Source: Nocardioides marmoriginsengisoli
GTDB lineage: Bacteria > Actinomycetota > Actinomycetes > Propionibacteriales > Nocardioidaceae
Direction of reading: 5' to 3'
NCBI RefSeq assembly: GCF_003725695.1
Contig: NZ_RJSE01000001.1
Span: 1-64,000, forward strand
DNA: 64,000 nt
The number at the start of each line of letters is the position of its first letter. Position 1 is the first letter of the stretch. Made by a program: the position numbers and the translations under genes. The notes below the pieces were generated by a model. It worked only from the letters and a program-made list of their open reading frames with translations. It did not search any database and was not told the DNA's origin. Shown piece after piece: positions 33,555-41,992 of the stretch.

Positions 33555-34922
33555 TCACGACTTGGGCTTGTCCGGCCCGTACCCGTAGGCGTACCCGTAC
33601 CCGTACCCGTAGCCGGATCCCTTGCCGCCGCGCTTCGGCGTCATGTTCACCATCACACCGAGCAGGTTCGCGTCGACCTGGGCCAGGCGGAGTGCCGCCT
33701 GCTTGAGCTGCTCCTTGGACGTCTTGCCGTGCCGGACGACCAGGATCGCGCCGTCCACGTCGCGGGCCATGATCGCGGCGTCGGAGACCGGGAGCAGCGG
33801 CGGGCCGTCGATGATCACCATGTCGAACATCTGCGAGACCCGGTCGAAGAGCTCCTGCGCCGCACGCGACTGCAGGACCTCGGTCGGGTTCGGCGGGATC
33901 GGGCCGCTGGCCAGGAAGTAGATGCCGGAGTCGGTGTGCTTCTGGATGCTGTCCTGCAGCTCGCTGCGGCCGACCAGCACCGTGGTCAGACCGACCGAGC
34001 GCTCCAGGCCGAGCACGCTGGCAACCTTCGGGCGACGCAGGTCGCCGTCGACGAGCAGCACCCGGAGGCCGGTCTGCGCGAGCGCGATCGCCAGGTTGGT
34101 GGCCGTCGAGGTCTTGCCCTCGCTCGGCACCGCGCTGGTGATGACGATGGCGCGCGGCCGGGTGTCGAGATCCAGGAACTGCAGGTTGGTGCGCAGCAGC
34201 CGGAACGCCTCGACGCGGGTCGAGTGGCTGCCGACCTCGGTGAGCAGCGGATGCTTCGGGACGTCGCTGTCGTAGGCGACGCTGGAGAGCACCGGCGCGT
34301 CGATGGTGTTCTCCACGTCGGCCGCGGAGGAGACGGTGTTGTCGAGCAGGTCGCGGAGGAGCGCCATGCCGAGGCCGATGAGCAGGCCGAGGACGCCGGC
34401 GATGACCAGGTTGAGCACCGGCTTCGGGCTGACCTGGTTGCTGCTGTACGACGCGGGGTCGACGATCGTGGCCTTGACCGGCGAGGTCTCCAGCTCGGCG
34501 ATGTAGTCGGTGAAGACCTCGGACTCGGCCTTGGCGATCGCCTGGGCCTGGGCGGCGTCCGGGTTGTGCACCTTGATCTCGATGATCACCGTCAGCTCCG
34601 AGACCTTGGCCTCGATCTGGTCGGCGAGCTGGGCCGGCGTCTCCTTCAGGTTCAGCCGGGCGATCACCCGCTGCATCAGCTCACGGCTGGTGGCCAGCTG
34701 CGCGTAGGACTCGACGCGCTGGGAGGCGAAGTAGCTGGCGATGATCGGGCTGTCGTTCGCGTCCGTCGAGTTCTGCGCCGCGATGAAGACCCGCGCCTTG
34801 GACTCGTACTGCGGGGTCTGGAAGTAGGTCAGAGCGCCGCCGCCGAGCAGACCGAGGAGGAAGAAAACAACGATCGTCAGCCAACGGCGCTGCGCCATAC
34901 GCAGCAGTTCCTTGAAATCCAC
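33555..34922 (-). CDS. Wzz-type chain-length regulator fused to tyrosine autokinase
   Basis: This 455-residue protein joins a Wzz domain (residues 1-200, with membrane helices near 16-34 and 180-200) to a BY-kinase domain. The kinase has Walker A SAVPSEGKTSTATNLA, the A' motif LLVDGDLRRPKV and Walker B MVIIDGPP. The C-terminus is a Tyr-Gly tail of repeated GYGYGYAYGYG, the likely autophosphorylation site. It controls polysaccharide chain length and export. The start is GTG 34922; a 225-nt gap separates it from the divergent BKACE gene. Confidence 0.9.
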   Translation of the reverse strand: MDFKELLRMAQRRWLTIVVFFLLGLLGGGALTYFQTPQYESKARVFIAAQNSTDANDSPIIASYFASQRVESYAQLATSRELMQRVIARLNLKETPAQLADQIEAKVSELTVIIEIKVHNPDAAQAQAIAKAESEVFTDYIAELETSPVKATIVDPASYSSNQVSPKPVLNLVIAGVLGLLIGLGMALLRDLLDNTVSSAADVENTIDAPVLSSVAYDSDVPKHPLLTEVGSHSTRVEAFRLLRTNLQFLDLDTRPRAIVITSAVPSEGKTSTATNLAIALAQTGLRVLLVDGDLRRPKVASVLGLERSVGLTTVLVGRSELQDSIQKHTDSGIYFLASGPIPPNPTEVLQSRAAQELFDRVSQMFDMVIIDGPPLLPVSDAAIMARDVDGAILVVRHGKTSKEQLKQAALRLAQVDANLLGVMVNMTPKRGGKGSGYGYGYGYAYGYGPDKPKS

Positions 34923-35010
34923 GCTGAACTTTCTGGCTCGGGTCTGGTACCACTCGACCCCCGGAGTCTAGTCAGATCCGGGCCGCACTCCTGCGAGGCG
35001 TGCGCCAGTG

Positions 35011-35047
35011 GTCACGAATAGAAACGATCATGCCGGGTAATCGTGAC
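35011..35047. promoter_or_regulatory. Inverted repeat in the Wzz/BKACE divergent region
   Basis: GTCACGA (35011-35017) and TCGTGAC (35041-35047) are perfect 7-bp inverted repeats 23 nt apart, lying between divergent genes. They could be operator half-sites. Confidence 0.35.
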
Positions 35048-35147
35048 GTGTCCGCCCAAAATGGCCGAAGTGGAGCTCGGCGAGTCCGGATCCACGCGGT
35101 CCGGGAGGGTCGGATCGCCTCGGAAATCGGCGGGATAGATTGCCCGG

Positions 35148-35969
35148 ATGGGAGATCTGCTGATCACGGTGGCACCGACGGGAGCCGAGACCACCAAGGA
35201 CGACTGCCCGCAGTTGCCGACGACGCTCGCGGAGCTGGTGGAGACCGCGCAGCGCTGCGAGGCGGCCGGTGCCGGGATGATCCACGTGCACATCCGCGAC
35301 GACGAGCACCGGCCGACGCTGGAGCCGTCCCGGCTGGCCGAGACGGTCGCGGCGCTGCGCGAGGGCACCGGGCTGGTGGTCCAGCTCTCCACCGGAGGCT
35401 CGGTGCACGACCCGCTGGACGCGCGGCTAGCCGTCCTGGACGCGGCCCCGGACTCGTGCAGCCTGACGATGGGCACGACCAACTTCGGTGACGACGTGTT
35501 CCTGAACCCGTGGCCCTTCGTCTGCGACCTCTACCAGCTCAGCCAGGAGGGCGGCGTGGTCCCCGAGTTCGAGCTCTTCGACCTCGGCCAGGTCGACGCG
35601 CTGGGCCGCCTGCTCGCCCGCTACGGGTTGCCGTACGGGGGCAAGGTGCACGTCGACCTGGTGATGGGCGTACCCGGCGGGATGCCCGGTACGGCGGATG
35701 CCCTGGTGGCCGCGGTGGCGGCGCTGCCGACGGAGACGACCAGCTGGTCCGCGACCGGGATCGGGCGGTCGACGCTGCCGGTCGCGCTCGCCAGCCTCAG
35801 CAAGGGCGGCCACCTGCGGGTCGGGATGGAGGACGTGCTGACCCTCGCCCGCGGCGTACCGGTCGAGCACAACGAGCAGCTGGTCTCCCGCGCGGTGGAG
35901 CTGGGCCGACTCGCGCAACGCTCGCCGATGTCCGGCGACGAGGCGCGGGCGCTGCTCGGTCTCGCCTGA
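35148..35969 (+). CDS. BKACE-family beta-keto acid cleavage enzyme
   Basis: This 273-residue TIM-barrel enzyme belongs to the BKACE (Kce/DUF849) family, which condenses a beta-keto acid with acetyl-CoA and cleaves it to an acetoacetyl product and a CoA ester. The N-terminal ITVAPTGAETTKDDCPQLP and the metal-binding HVHIRDDEHRP are visible, with a Glu-rich EFELFDLGQVD segment. No beta-keto acid pathway gene is adjacent, so the substrate is unknown. TAGATT (35136-35141) lies 6 nt upstream of the ATG. Confidence 0.88.
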   Translation: MGDLLITVAPTGAETTKDDCPQLPTTLAELVETAQRCEAAGAGMIHVHIRDDEHRPTLEPSRLAETVAALREGTGLVVQLSTGGSVHDPLDARLAVLDAAPDSCSLTMGTTNFGDDVFLNPWPFVCDLYQLSQEGGVVPEFELFDLGQVDALGRLLARYGLPYGGKVHVDLVMGVPGGMPGTADALVAAVAALPTETTSWSATGIGRSTLPVALASLSKGGHLRVGMEDVLTLARGVPVEHNEQLVSRAVELGRLAQRSPMSGDEARALLGLA

Positions 35970-35996
35970 GCGCCGTCCGGTCTCTACGCTGCCACC

Positions 35997-36968
35997 ATGG
36001 ACGATGCGCAGCGGCAACCCCGCGACGGCGACCGCGGCCGGGTACGCGACCAGATCAAGCGCGCCGTGGATTCCGGCCGGATCACCAGGGCCGACGGCGA
36101 CATCCGGCTGACCAACGTGGCCTCGGCGCAGAGCATGGCGGAGCTGGGCCTGATCACCCGCGACCTCGACCAGCTCGAGGCGGTCCTCCAACCCGGTACG
36201 CCGGTCTCCGCCGCCCCGCCGGAGCAGGGCTGGGCGACGCCGACGGTCTCGACCGCCGCGACGGCGGCTGCCGGCGGTGTGCGTCGCACCCTGCCGCTGC
36301 TGATCGGCGTCCTCGTGATCGCCCTGGTCGGTGCCGCCGCGGCCGCGCTGGTCGTGTTCAGCGGGTCGGCGTCGGAGACCGGATCGGACTCCGGCAGCAG
36401 CGACGGCCTGTCCACGACGCTGCCGTTCACCGCGTCCCCGGAGGCGGAGACGCCCGAGGAGCCGATCGACGAGCCCGACTCCGAGGAGCCGGACGCCGAG
36501 GAACCGGACGAGCCGGGAGCCGACTACGAGCTGAGCGCCGAGGGCATCCGGGGCTTCCTGGCGACGTACCGGGCGAAGTTCTCCACGACCAAGGTGGTGG
36601 ACCTCACGATGTACGACGACTACGTGATCGTGAAGGTCCCCGTTCCGGGCAAGGCCCGCAACACCGGGTGGGTGTATCGCGACGGCACCTTCAGCGACTT
36701 CGGCGGGGTGTCGGCGAACTTCCCGGGGTCGGCGGTGATCGACACCCGCAAGCTCGACGTCCCGGCCTTGATGAAGAACATCGCGAAGGCCCGTCGGACG
36801 CTCAACGTCGAGGACTACACCACGACCTACGTGAGCCTGAGCTACCGACCGGACTTCGACCAGGCCCCGAACGTGAACATCTACGTCTCCAACGAGTTCC
36901 GCGAGTCCGGCTACCTGGCGACCGAGCTGGACGGGAAGGTCGACCGGGCGTACCCGTTCAGCAGCTAG
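35997..36968 (+). CDS. Single-pass membrane protein of unknown function
   Basis: This 323-residue protein has a cytoplasmic N-terminal region with a short helical motif like DUF1707 (RDQIKRAVDSGRITRADGDIRL), a membrane helix at about residues 98-118, a Glu/Asp/Pro-rich linker (EEPDAEEPDEPG) and an extracytoplasmic domain of about 140 residues (GFLATYRAKFSTTKVVDLTMY, IYVSNEFRESGYL). I do not recognise the outer domain. TACGCT at 35985-35990 lies 6 nt before ATG 35997, so the message is probably leaderless. Confidence 0.78.
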   Translation: MDDAQRQPRDGDRGRVRDQIKRAVDSGRITRADGDIRLTNVASAQSMAELGLITRDLDQLEAVLQPGTPVSAAPPEQGWATPTVSTAATAAAGGVRRTLPLLIGVLVIALVGAAAAALVVFSGSASETGSDSGSSDGLSTTLPFTASPEAETPEEPIDEPDSEEPDAEEPDEPGADYELSAEGIRGFLATYRAKFSTTKVVDLTMYDDYVIVKVPVPGKARNTGWVYRDGTFSDFGGVSANFPGSAVIDTRKLDVPALMKNIAKARRTLNVEDYTTTYVSLSYRPDFDQAPNVNIYVSNEFRESGYLATELDGKVDRAYPFSS

Positions 36969-36975
36969 TCGTCGC

Positions 36976-37335
36976 TCAGTAGACGAGCGCCTGGACGCCG
37001 TCGGTCAGCACCGCTTCGGCGAAGGTCGCGGCACCGGCGATCCGCGCACCCGGGACCAGGTCGGCCTCGGTCAGCTCGCGGCGCGCGGCGCACTGGGCGC
37101 AGACGATCAGGGAGCCTGACTCGAGCACCAGGTCGCGGGCCTCGGCCAGCGAGCCGGCGAGCGGGAGCTCGAACTCCTCGGCGCGACCGGGGACCGCCAG
37201 CCAGGCGGCTTCACCGGTCAGCCACAGGGAGACCTCGGCTCCCGAGGCGATCGCCGCGGTGGCGACCGTGAACGCCTGGCTGCAGCGCTCGGCCTCGTCG
37301 GTCCCGGCAGTGCACTTGATCACCAGACTGCGCAT
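36976..37335 (-). CDS. DsrE-family protein
   Basis: This 119-residue protein resembles the DsrE/DsrF/TusD fold (sulfur relay proteins): an N-terminal SLVIKCTAGTDEAERCSQAF strand-helix, central WLTGEAAWLAV, and IVCAQCAARREL, which contains two Cys that could carry sulfur. Function in this organism is unknown. The ATG at 37335 is 6 nt from TACTGT (37342-37347, minus strand), so the message is probably leaderless. Confidence 0.82.
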   Translation of the reverse strand: MRSLVIKCTAGTDEAERCSQAFTVATAAIASGAEVSLWLTGEAAWLAVPGRAEEFELPLAGSLAEARDLVLESGSLIVCAQCAARRELTEADLVPGARIAGAATFAEAVLTDGVQALVY

Positions 37336-37341
37336 AGGGAG

Positions 37342-37351
37342 ACAGTAGTCT
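37342..37351. promoter_or_regulatory. Overlapping divergent -10 boxes
   Basis: On the minus strand TACTGT (37342-37347) precedes the DsrE-family start by 6 nt. On the plus strand TAGTCT (37346-37351) precedes the small membrane protein start by 7 nt. The two elements share two bases, so RNA polymerase should not occupy both at once. Confidence 0.45.
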
Positions 37352-37358
37352 TGCCGAC

Positions 37359-37472
37359 GTGGAAGCGTTCTTGGTGGTCGTGATGGCGGCAGTCCTGCTC
37401 GGCGTCGGGGTGTGGGCGATCCTCGGCTCCCGCCGGGTGCTCGAGCTCACCGACGCCGGAGTCGAGGAGTAG
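37359..37472 (+). CDS. Small single-pass membrane protein (37 aa)
   Basis: A 37-residue frame starts at GTG 37359 and encodes one membrane helix (FLVVVMAAVLLGVGVWAIL) followed by the charged tail GSRRVLELTDAGVEE. The stop codon is 2 nt from the ATG of the next gene, and its last codons supply the GAGGAG site of that gene, so the two are probably coupled. No known family is recognised. Confidence 0.6.
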   Translation: MEAFLVVVMAAVLLGVGVWAILGSRRVLELTDAGVEE

Positions 37473-37474
37473 TC

Positions 37475-37975
37475 ATGCCGTTCGAGATCCCCGAGAACAT
37501 CCACCCGCAGTGCGCCCGCCTCGCCTGGATCCTGGGCACCTGGGCCGGCAACGGCCACGGCGAGTACGACGGCATCGACGACTTCGAGTTCGGCCAGGAG
37601 ATCCTGTTCCAGCAGGACGGCCGGCCGTTCATCCACTTCATGAGCAGGTCCTGGATCGTCGACGCCGAGGGCAACCACGTCCGCGAGGCCGCCCAGGAGA
37701 CCGGGTTCATCCGTCCCCAGGAGGACGGCACCCTCGAGGTCGTGATGACGCACAACACCGGTTTCGTGGAGATCTGGCACGGCGAGCTCGACCCTGAGGC
37801 TCCGCGGTTCGAGATCGTCACCGACGCGGTGGCCCGGACCGGGTCCGCCAAGGAGTACACCGGCGGCAAGCGGCTCTACGGCTACGTCAACGGCGACCTG
37901 CTCTACGCCTTCGATATGGCGGCGATGGGCAAGGAGTTGCAGCCGCACACGCACGCCCAGCTGGTCCGCCAATGA
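37475..37975 (+). CDS. FABP-like nitrobindin family protein
   Basis: This 166-residue protein forms a ten-stranded beta-barrel of the nitrobindin/FABP-like (DUF1794) family, which binds heme and can isomerise peroxynitrite. The N-terminal LAWILGTWAGNGHGEY and the C-terminal YAFDMAAMGKELQPHTHAQL, which carries the likely heme-ligand His residues, are characteristic. It overlaps the Fur-family gene by four bases (ATGA), which suggests shared regulation and perhaps a link to iron or oxidative stress. Confidence 0.88.
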   Translation: MPFEIPENIHPQCARLAWILGTWAGNGHGEYDGIDDFEFGQEILFQQDGRPFIHFMSRSWIVDAEGNHVREAAQETGFIRPQEDGTLEVVMTHNTGFVEIWHGELDPEAPRFEIVTDAVARTGSAKEYTGGKRLYGYVNGDLLYAFDMAAMGKELQPHTHAQLVRQ

Positions 37976-38391
37976 CCGACTGGCAGACCCGGCTCCGGGA
38001 GAGCGGCCACCGGCTGACTCCCCAGCGCGAGCTGGTGCTGGCAGCGGTCGAGTCGCTCGGCCACGCGACCCCGGACGAGGTGTACGCGGAGGTCCGCACG
38101 CACTCGGACGCGATCAACCTCTCCACGGTCTACCGGACGCTGGAGCTGCTCGACGAGCTCGGCCTGATCCGGCACGCGCACCTGACCGACCGGGCGCCGA
38201 CGTACCACTCGGCCGCCGGGCACGAGCACTCGCACCTGGTCTGCCGCGGCTGCGGCACCACGATCAGCGTGGGCCGTGCCGCGATGGAAGGAGCCCTCGG
38301 CGCCCTCGCCGCCGAGCACGGCTTCGAGCCCGACTACGGGCATCTCTCGGTCTTCGGCCGCTGCGCCGACTGCGCCGCCGCGGCGACGTGA
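37972..38391 (+). CDS. Fur-family transcriptional regulator
   Basis: This 139-residue protein is a Fur/Zur/PerR-type metal-dependent repressor. The N-terminal winged helix includes SGHRLTPQRELVLAAVESL and NLSTVYRTLELLDELG. A metal-sensing region with HEHSHLVCRGCG follows, and a second CxxC (CADC) near the C-terminus forms a structural zinc site. The specific metal cannot be told from sequence alone. It is coupled to the nitrobindin-like gene. Confidence 0.92.
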   Translation: MTDWQTRLRESGHRLTPQRELVLAAVESLGHATPDEVYAEVRTHSDAINLSTVYRTLELLDELGLIRHAHLTDRAPTYHSAAGHEHSHLVCRGCGTTISVGRAAMEGALGALAAEHGFEPDYGHLSVFGRCADCAAAAT

Positions 38392-38439
38392 CCACCGCCT
38401 GACCGCCGGTGGAATGACCGGCTGGGGGAGACTGTTGGA

Positions 38440-39384
38440 GTGAGTATGAGCAGCCCTCTCCTGACCCTGCCCGGAGCCGTTGCCGGCAACGGCCTCGATG
38501 CCCCGGTCGCCGCGCACTACGGCTCGTTCCACGGCGAGCAGCTGGCGCTGGAGGCGGGCGACGGGTTCGTCGACCTCTCGCACCGCGGCGTGGTTCGGAT
38601 CAGCGGACCGGACCGGCTCGAGTGGCTGCACTCGCTGACCACCCAGCACCTGACCGACCTCGCCCCCGGCGAGCCCACGATCGCGCTGATCCTCTCCCCG
38701 CAGGGCCACGTCGAGCACGCGCTGTACGGCGTCGACGACGGCGAGGTGTTCACGGCGCACGTCGAGCCCGGTACGGCGCCCGAACTGGCCGGCTGGCTGG
38801 ACCGGATGCGCTTCATGATGCAGGTCGAGGTCGCCGACGTCAGCGACCAGGTCGCGGTGGCCTGGCGGCCCGTCTCCGGCGGCAAGTTCGACCTGGTCCC
38901 GCGTGCCGAGCTCACGGCGTACGCCGACGCGGCCGGACCGGCTGCCGGGATGTGGGCGCACGAAGCGCTGCGGATCGCGCGCGGTGAGCCGCGCCTCGGC
39001 CTGGACACCGACCACCGGACGATCCCGAACGAGGTCGGCTGGATCCCGAGCGCCGTCCACCTGGACAAGGGCTGCTACCGGGGCCAGGAGACGGTCGCCC
39101 GGGTGCACACCCTCGGCCGGCCGCCGCGCCGGTTGACGCTGCTGCACCTGGACGGCTCGGACAACCGGCTGCCCGCTCCCGGCACACCGCTGGTGCACGG
39201 CGGCCGCGAGATCGGCTTCGTCGGCTCCTCGGCCCGCCACCACGAGCTCGGCCCGATCGCGCTCGGCCTGGTCAAGCGCAACGTCCCGCTCGACGCCACC
39301 CTGGACGCCGACGGCATCGCCGCCGCCCAGGAGGTCGTCGTCGACCCCGAGGTCGGCCTGCACGTGCGCCCCCGCTTCTCCTGA
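38440..39384 (+). CDS. ygfZ: Folate-binding YgfZ-type protein
   Basis: This protein of about 314 residues belongs to the YgfZ/GcvT-like family that helps repair or assemble iron-sulfur clusters using folate. The diagnostic motif KGCYRGQE occurs near residue 208, and the N-terminal domain begins with GDGFVDLSHRGVVRISG. GTG 38440 is used because GGGGGAG lies 9 nt before it; ATG 38446, two codons on, is almost as good. It is the next gene after the Fur-family regulator. Confidence 0.9.
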   Translation: MSMSSPLLTLPGAVAGNGLDAPVAAHYGSFHGEQLALEAGDGFVDLSHRGVVRISGPDRLEWLHSLTTQHLTDLAPGEPTIALILSPQGHVEHALYGVDDGEVFTAHVEPGTAPELAGWLDRMRFMMQVEVADVSDQVAVAWRPVSGGKFDLVPRAELTAYADAAGPAAGMWAHEALRIARGEPRLGLDTDHRTIPNEVGWIPSAVHLDKGCYRGQETVARVHTLGRPPRRLTLLHLDGSDNRLPAPGTPLVHGGREIGFVGSSARHHELGPIALGLVKRNVPLDATLDADGIAAAQEVVVDPEVGLHVRPRFS

Positions 39385-39428
39385 CGGACCAGAAGGGCGA
39401 CTCGACAGACTGGAAGGGGACGCTCATC

Positions 39429-39434
39429 TAGGCT
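39429..39434 (+). promoter_or_regulatory. Candidate -10 box, leaderless start of manA
   Basis: TAGGCT lies 6 nt upstream of the manA ATG, with no ribosome binding site. Confidence 0.5.
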
Positions 39435-39440
39435 TGACGG

Positions 39441-40631
39441 ATGCACCGGCTCCGAAATGGCGTGAAGCACTACGACTGGGGATCCCGGGACGCGATTCCG
39501 CAATTTCTCGGGGACCAGGCGGGCGACGAGCAGCCGATCGCGGAGGTCTGGATCGGGACGCACCCGCTGTCGCCGTCGGTCGTGGTCGAGGACGACGGCG
39601 CGGAGCGACCGCTGGCCGAGGTCGCCGGCGACCTGCCGTTCATGGTCAAGCTGCTCGCCGCCGACCGACCGCTGTCGCTGCAGGTGCACCCGGCCCGGTC
39701 GCTCGCCGAGCGCGGCTTCGCGCGCGAGGAGGAGGGCGGCGTCCCGCTGGACGCTCCGCACCGCGTCTACAAGGACCCGAACCACAAGCCCGAGATGGTC
39801 TACGCGCTGACGACCTTCGACTCGCTGATCGGGTTCCGACCCAGCGCCGAGATCCTCCGCGTGCTCGGACCGCTGGACACCCCGCTGACCCAGAGCCTCT
39901 CCGAGGAGCTCCGTGCCGATCCCGGCTTCGGGACCATCGTGCAGCTCATCGAGCGGCTGCTGGCCGATGGCGTCGACAAGTCCGAGGTGCACCGGATCGT
40001 CGAGGCCTGCCGCACCCTCAGCGGGCTGAGCATGGACATCAAGCGCGCCTACCAGACGGCGGTCGAGATCGCGGAGTACTTCCCCGACGACATCGGCGTG
40101 GTCATCTCGCTGATGCTCAACCGGATGACGCTGCAGCCCGGCGAGGCGGCGTACCTGGAGACCGGGGTGATCCATGCGCACCTGAAGGGTCTCTGCCTGG
40201 AGGTGATGGCGAGCTCGGACAACGTGCTGCGTGCCGGTCTCACCACCAAGCACATCGACACCGCCGGGTTGGTCGAGTGCCTGGAGAGCGGGATGGCGCG
40301 GGTCTCCCGGGTCACCCCCGACTTCCTGGACTACGACACCGAGGTGTTCTCGCCGGCCGGCGGCGGGTTCGCGCTGGCCGTCACCCAGATCTCGGCGGCC
40401 GCGCCCGAGGGCGTCGAGCTGGTCCGCAGCGACGGCAGCGTGCTGATCTGCACCGGCGGCGAGGTCGTCGTCACCACCGAGAACGGCGAGAAGATCACCT
40501 TGGCACGGGGGGAGTCGCTCTACCTCGCGCCGGACGACCGCTCCGCCACGGTGCACGGCCTCGGCGAGGTCGCGCAGGCGTACGTGCCGCCGAACCGGGC
40601 GCTGCGCTCGCGTCTGGTCGACGTGGTCTGA
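39441..40631 (+). CDS. manA: Mannose-6-phosphate isomerase, class I
   Basis: This 396-residue zinc enzyme interconverts fructose-6-phosphate and mannose-6-phosphate and so feeds GDP-mannose synthesis. The metal-site motif LQVHPARSLAERGF and the later YKDPNHKPEMVYALTTF are family markers, and the C-terminal cupin has TGGEVVVTTENG. The likely message is leaderless from TAGGCT at 39429. GDP-mannose users in the window are gmd and the GME-like epimerase. Confidence 0.95.
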   Translation: MHRLRNGVKHYDWGSRDAIPQFLGDQAGDEQPIAEVWIGTHPLSPSVVVEDDGAERPLAEVAGDLPFMVKLLAADRPLSLQVHPARSLAERGFAREEEGGVPLDAPHRVYKDPNHKPEMVYALTTFDSLIGFRPSAEILRVLGPLDTPLTQSLSEELRADPGFGTIVQLIERLLADGVDKSEVHRIVEACRTLSGLSMDIKRAYQTAVEIAEYFPDDIGVVISLMLNRMTLQPGEAAYLETGVIHAHLKGLCLEVMASSDNVLRAGLTTKHIDTAGLVECLESGMARVSRVTPDFLDYDTEVFSPAGGGFALAVTQISAAAPEGVELVRSDGSVLICTGGEVVVTTENGEKITLARGESLYLAPDDRSATVHGLGEVAQAYVPPNRALRSRLVDVV

Positions 40632-40640
40632 GAAGCAGCC

Positions 40641-40680
40641 GAGCCGGGCCCGCCAGCCGCGAGGCTGACGAACCCGGCTC
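40641..40680. terminator. Bidirectional terminator between manA and cysN
   Basis: GAGCCGGG (40641-40648) pairs with CCCGGCTC (40673-40680), enclosing an inner CAGCC/GGCTG stem. It sits between the stop codons of two convergent genes. Confidence 0.65.
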
Positions 40681-40693
40681 GTGCGCCGTGGTC

Positions 40694-41992
40694 CTAGGAA
40701 GCGCTGTTGATCATGCCGGCGCCGACGGTCACGCCGGTCGCCTCGTCGATCAGGATGAAGGAGCCGGTGGTCCGGTTCTTCGAGTACGGGTCGCAGAGCA
40801 GCGGCACCGTCGTGCGCAGCTGGACCCGGCCGATCTCGTTGACGCCGAGCTCCTTGGTCTCCTGGTCGCGGTGCAGGGTGTTGATGTCCAGGCGGTACTG
40901 GATGTCCTTGACCAGCGCGCGACCCGTGCGGGTGGTGTGCTTGATCGCGAGCTTCTGGCCCTTGCGGAGCGGCTCGGTGGTCATCCAGCAGACCATCGCG
41001 TCGATGTCCTGGCTCGGCTTCGGCGCGTTGTTCACCCGGGCGATCATGTCGCCGCGGGAGACGTCGACGTCGTCGGCGAGACGGACCGTGACCGACATCG
41101 GCGGGAACGCCTCGGTGATCTCCTGGTCGAACAGGTCGATGCCGGCGATCTTCGACGTCATCCCCGACGGGAGCACGACGACCTCGTCGCCGGGCTTGAG
41201 GACACCGGAGGCCACCATGCCGCCGTACCCGCGGTAGTCGTGGAACTCGTCGGACTTCGGCCGTACGACGTACTGCACCGGGAAGCGGGCGTCGACCAGG
41301 TCGCGGTCGGAGGCCACGTGCACGTTCTCGAGGTGGTGCATCAGGGTCGGGCCCTGGTACCAGTCCATGCTCTCGGAGCGGTTGACCACGTTGTCGCCCT
41401 GCAGCGCCGAGATCGGGATGACGGCGAGGTCGGGGATGTTCAGCTTGGTCGCGAACTGGGTGAACTCGGCCTGGATCTGGTCGAAGATCTCCTGGGAGAA
41501 GTCGACGAGGTCCATCTTGTTCACCGCGAGCACCAGGTGCGGGACCCGGAGCAGCGAGAGGATCACCGCGTGCCGGCGGGACTGCTCGGTCAGGCCCTGG
41601 CGGGCGTCGACGAGCACCAGGCCGAGGTCGGCGGTGGAGGCGCCGGTGACCATGTTCCGGGTGTACTGCACGTGCCCGGGGGTGTCGGCGATGATGAACT
41701 TGCGGCTGGGCGTCGCGAAGTAGCGGTAGGCCACGTCGATGGTGATGCCCTGCTCGCGCTCGGAGCGCAGGCCGTCGGTGAGCAGCGCCAGGTCGGTGTA
41801 GTCGTAGCCCTTGGCCTCGCTGGTCGCCTCGACCGCCTCGAGCTGGTCCTCGAAGATCGACTTGGAGTCGAGCAGCAGCCGGCCGATCAGGGTCGACTTG
41901 CCGTCGTCGACCGAGCCGGCGGTGGCGAAGCGGAGCAGGTCCATGTTGCGCCCGACGTTCTGGGCGGTCTCCAGCGCGTTGTCGGCACCCAT
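40694..41992 (-). CDS. cysN: Sulfate adenylyltransferase large subunit CysN
   Basis: This 432-residue GTPase drives sulfate activation to APS together with CysD. The P-loop GSVDDGKST is at residues 26-34, and DTPGHVQYTRNM and NKMDLVD follow. EF-Tu-like beta-barrel domains follow (GDEVVVLPSGMTSKI). There is no fused APS kinase domain; that activity is encoded separately at 44.8 kb. Its ATG overlaps the cysD stop by one base. Confidence 0.96.
   Translation of the reverse strand: MGADNALETAQNVGRNMDLLRFATAGSVDDGKSTLIGRLLLDSKSIFEDQLEAVEATSEAKGYDYTDLALLTDGLRSEREQGITIDVAYRYFATPSRKFIIADTPGHVQYTRNMVTGASTADLGLVLVDARQGLTEQSRRHAVILSLLRVPHLVLAVNKMDLVDFSQEIFDQIQAEFTQFATKLNIPDLAVIPISALQGDNVVNRSESMDWYQGPTLMHHLENVHVASDRDLVDARFPVQYVVRPKSDEFHDYRGYGGMVASGVLKPGDEVVVLPSGMTSKIAGIDLFDQEITEAFPPMSVTVRLADDVDVSRGDMIARVNNAPKPSQDIDAMVCWMTTEPLRKGQKLAIKHTTRTGRALVKDIQYRLDINTLHRDQETKELGVNEIGRVQLRTTVPLLCDPYSKNRTTGSFILIDEATGVTVGAGMINSAS

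Noticed and set aside
36976-37335. DsrE-family gene as part of a dissimilatory sulfur oxidation cluster
   Set aside because: No dsr, tus or sox genes are adjacent, and stand-alone DsrE-like proteins are common in actinomycetes.
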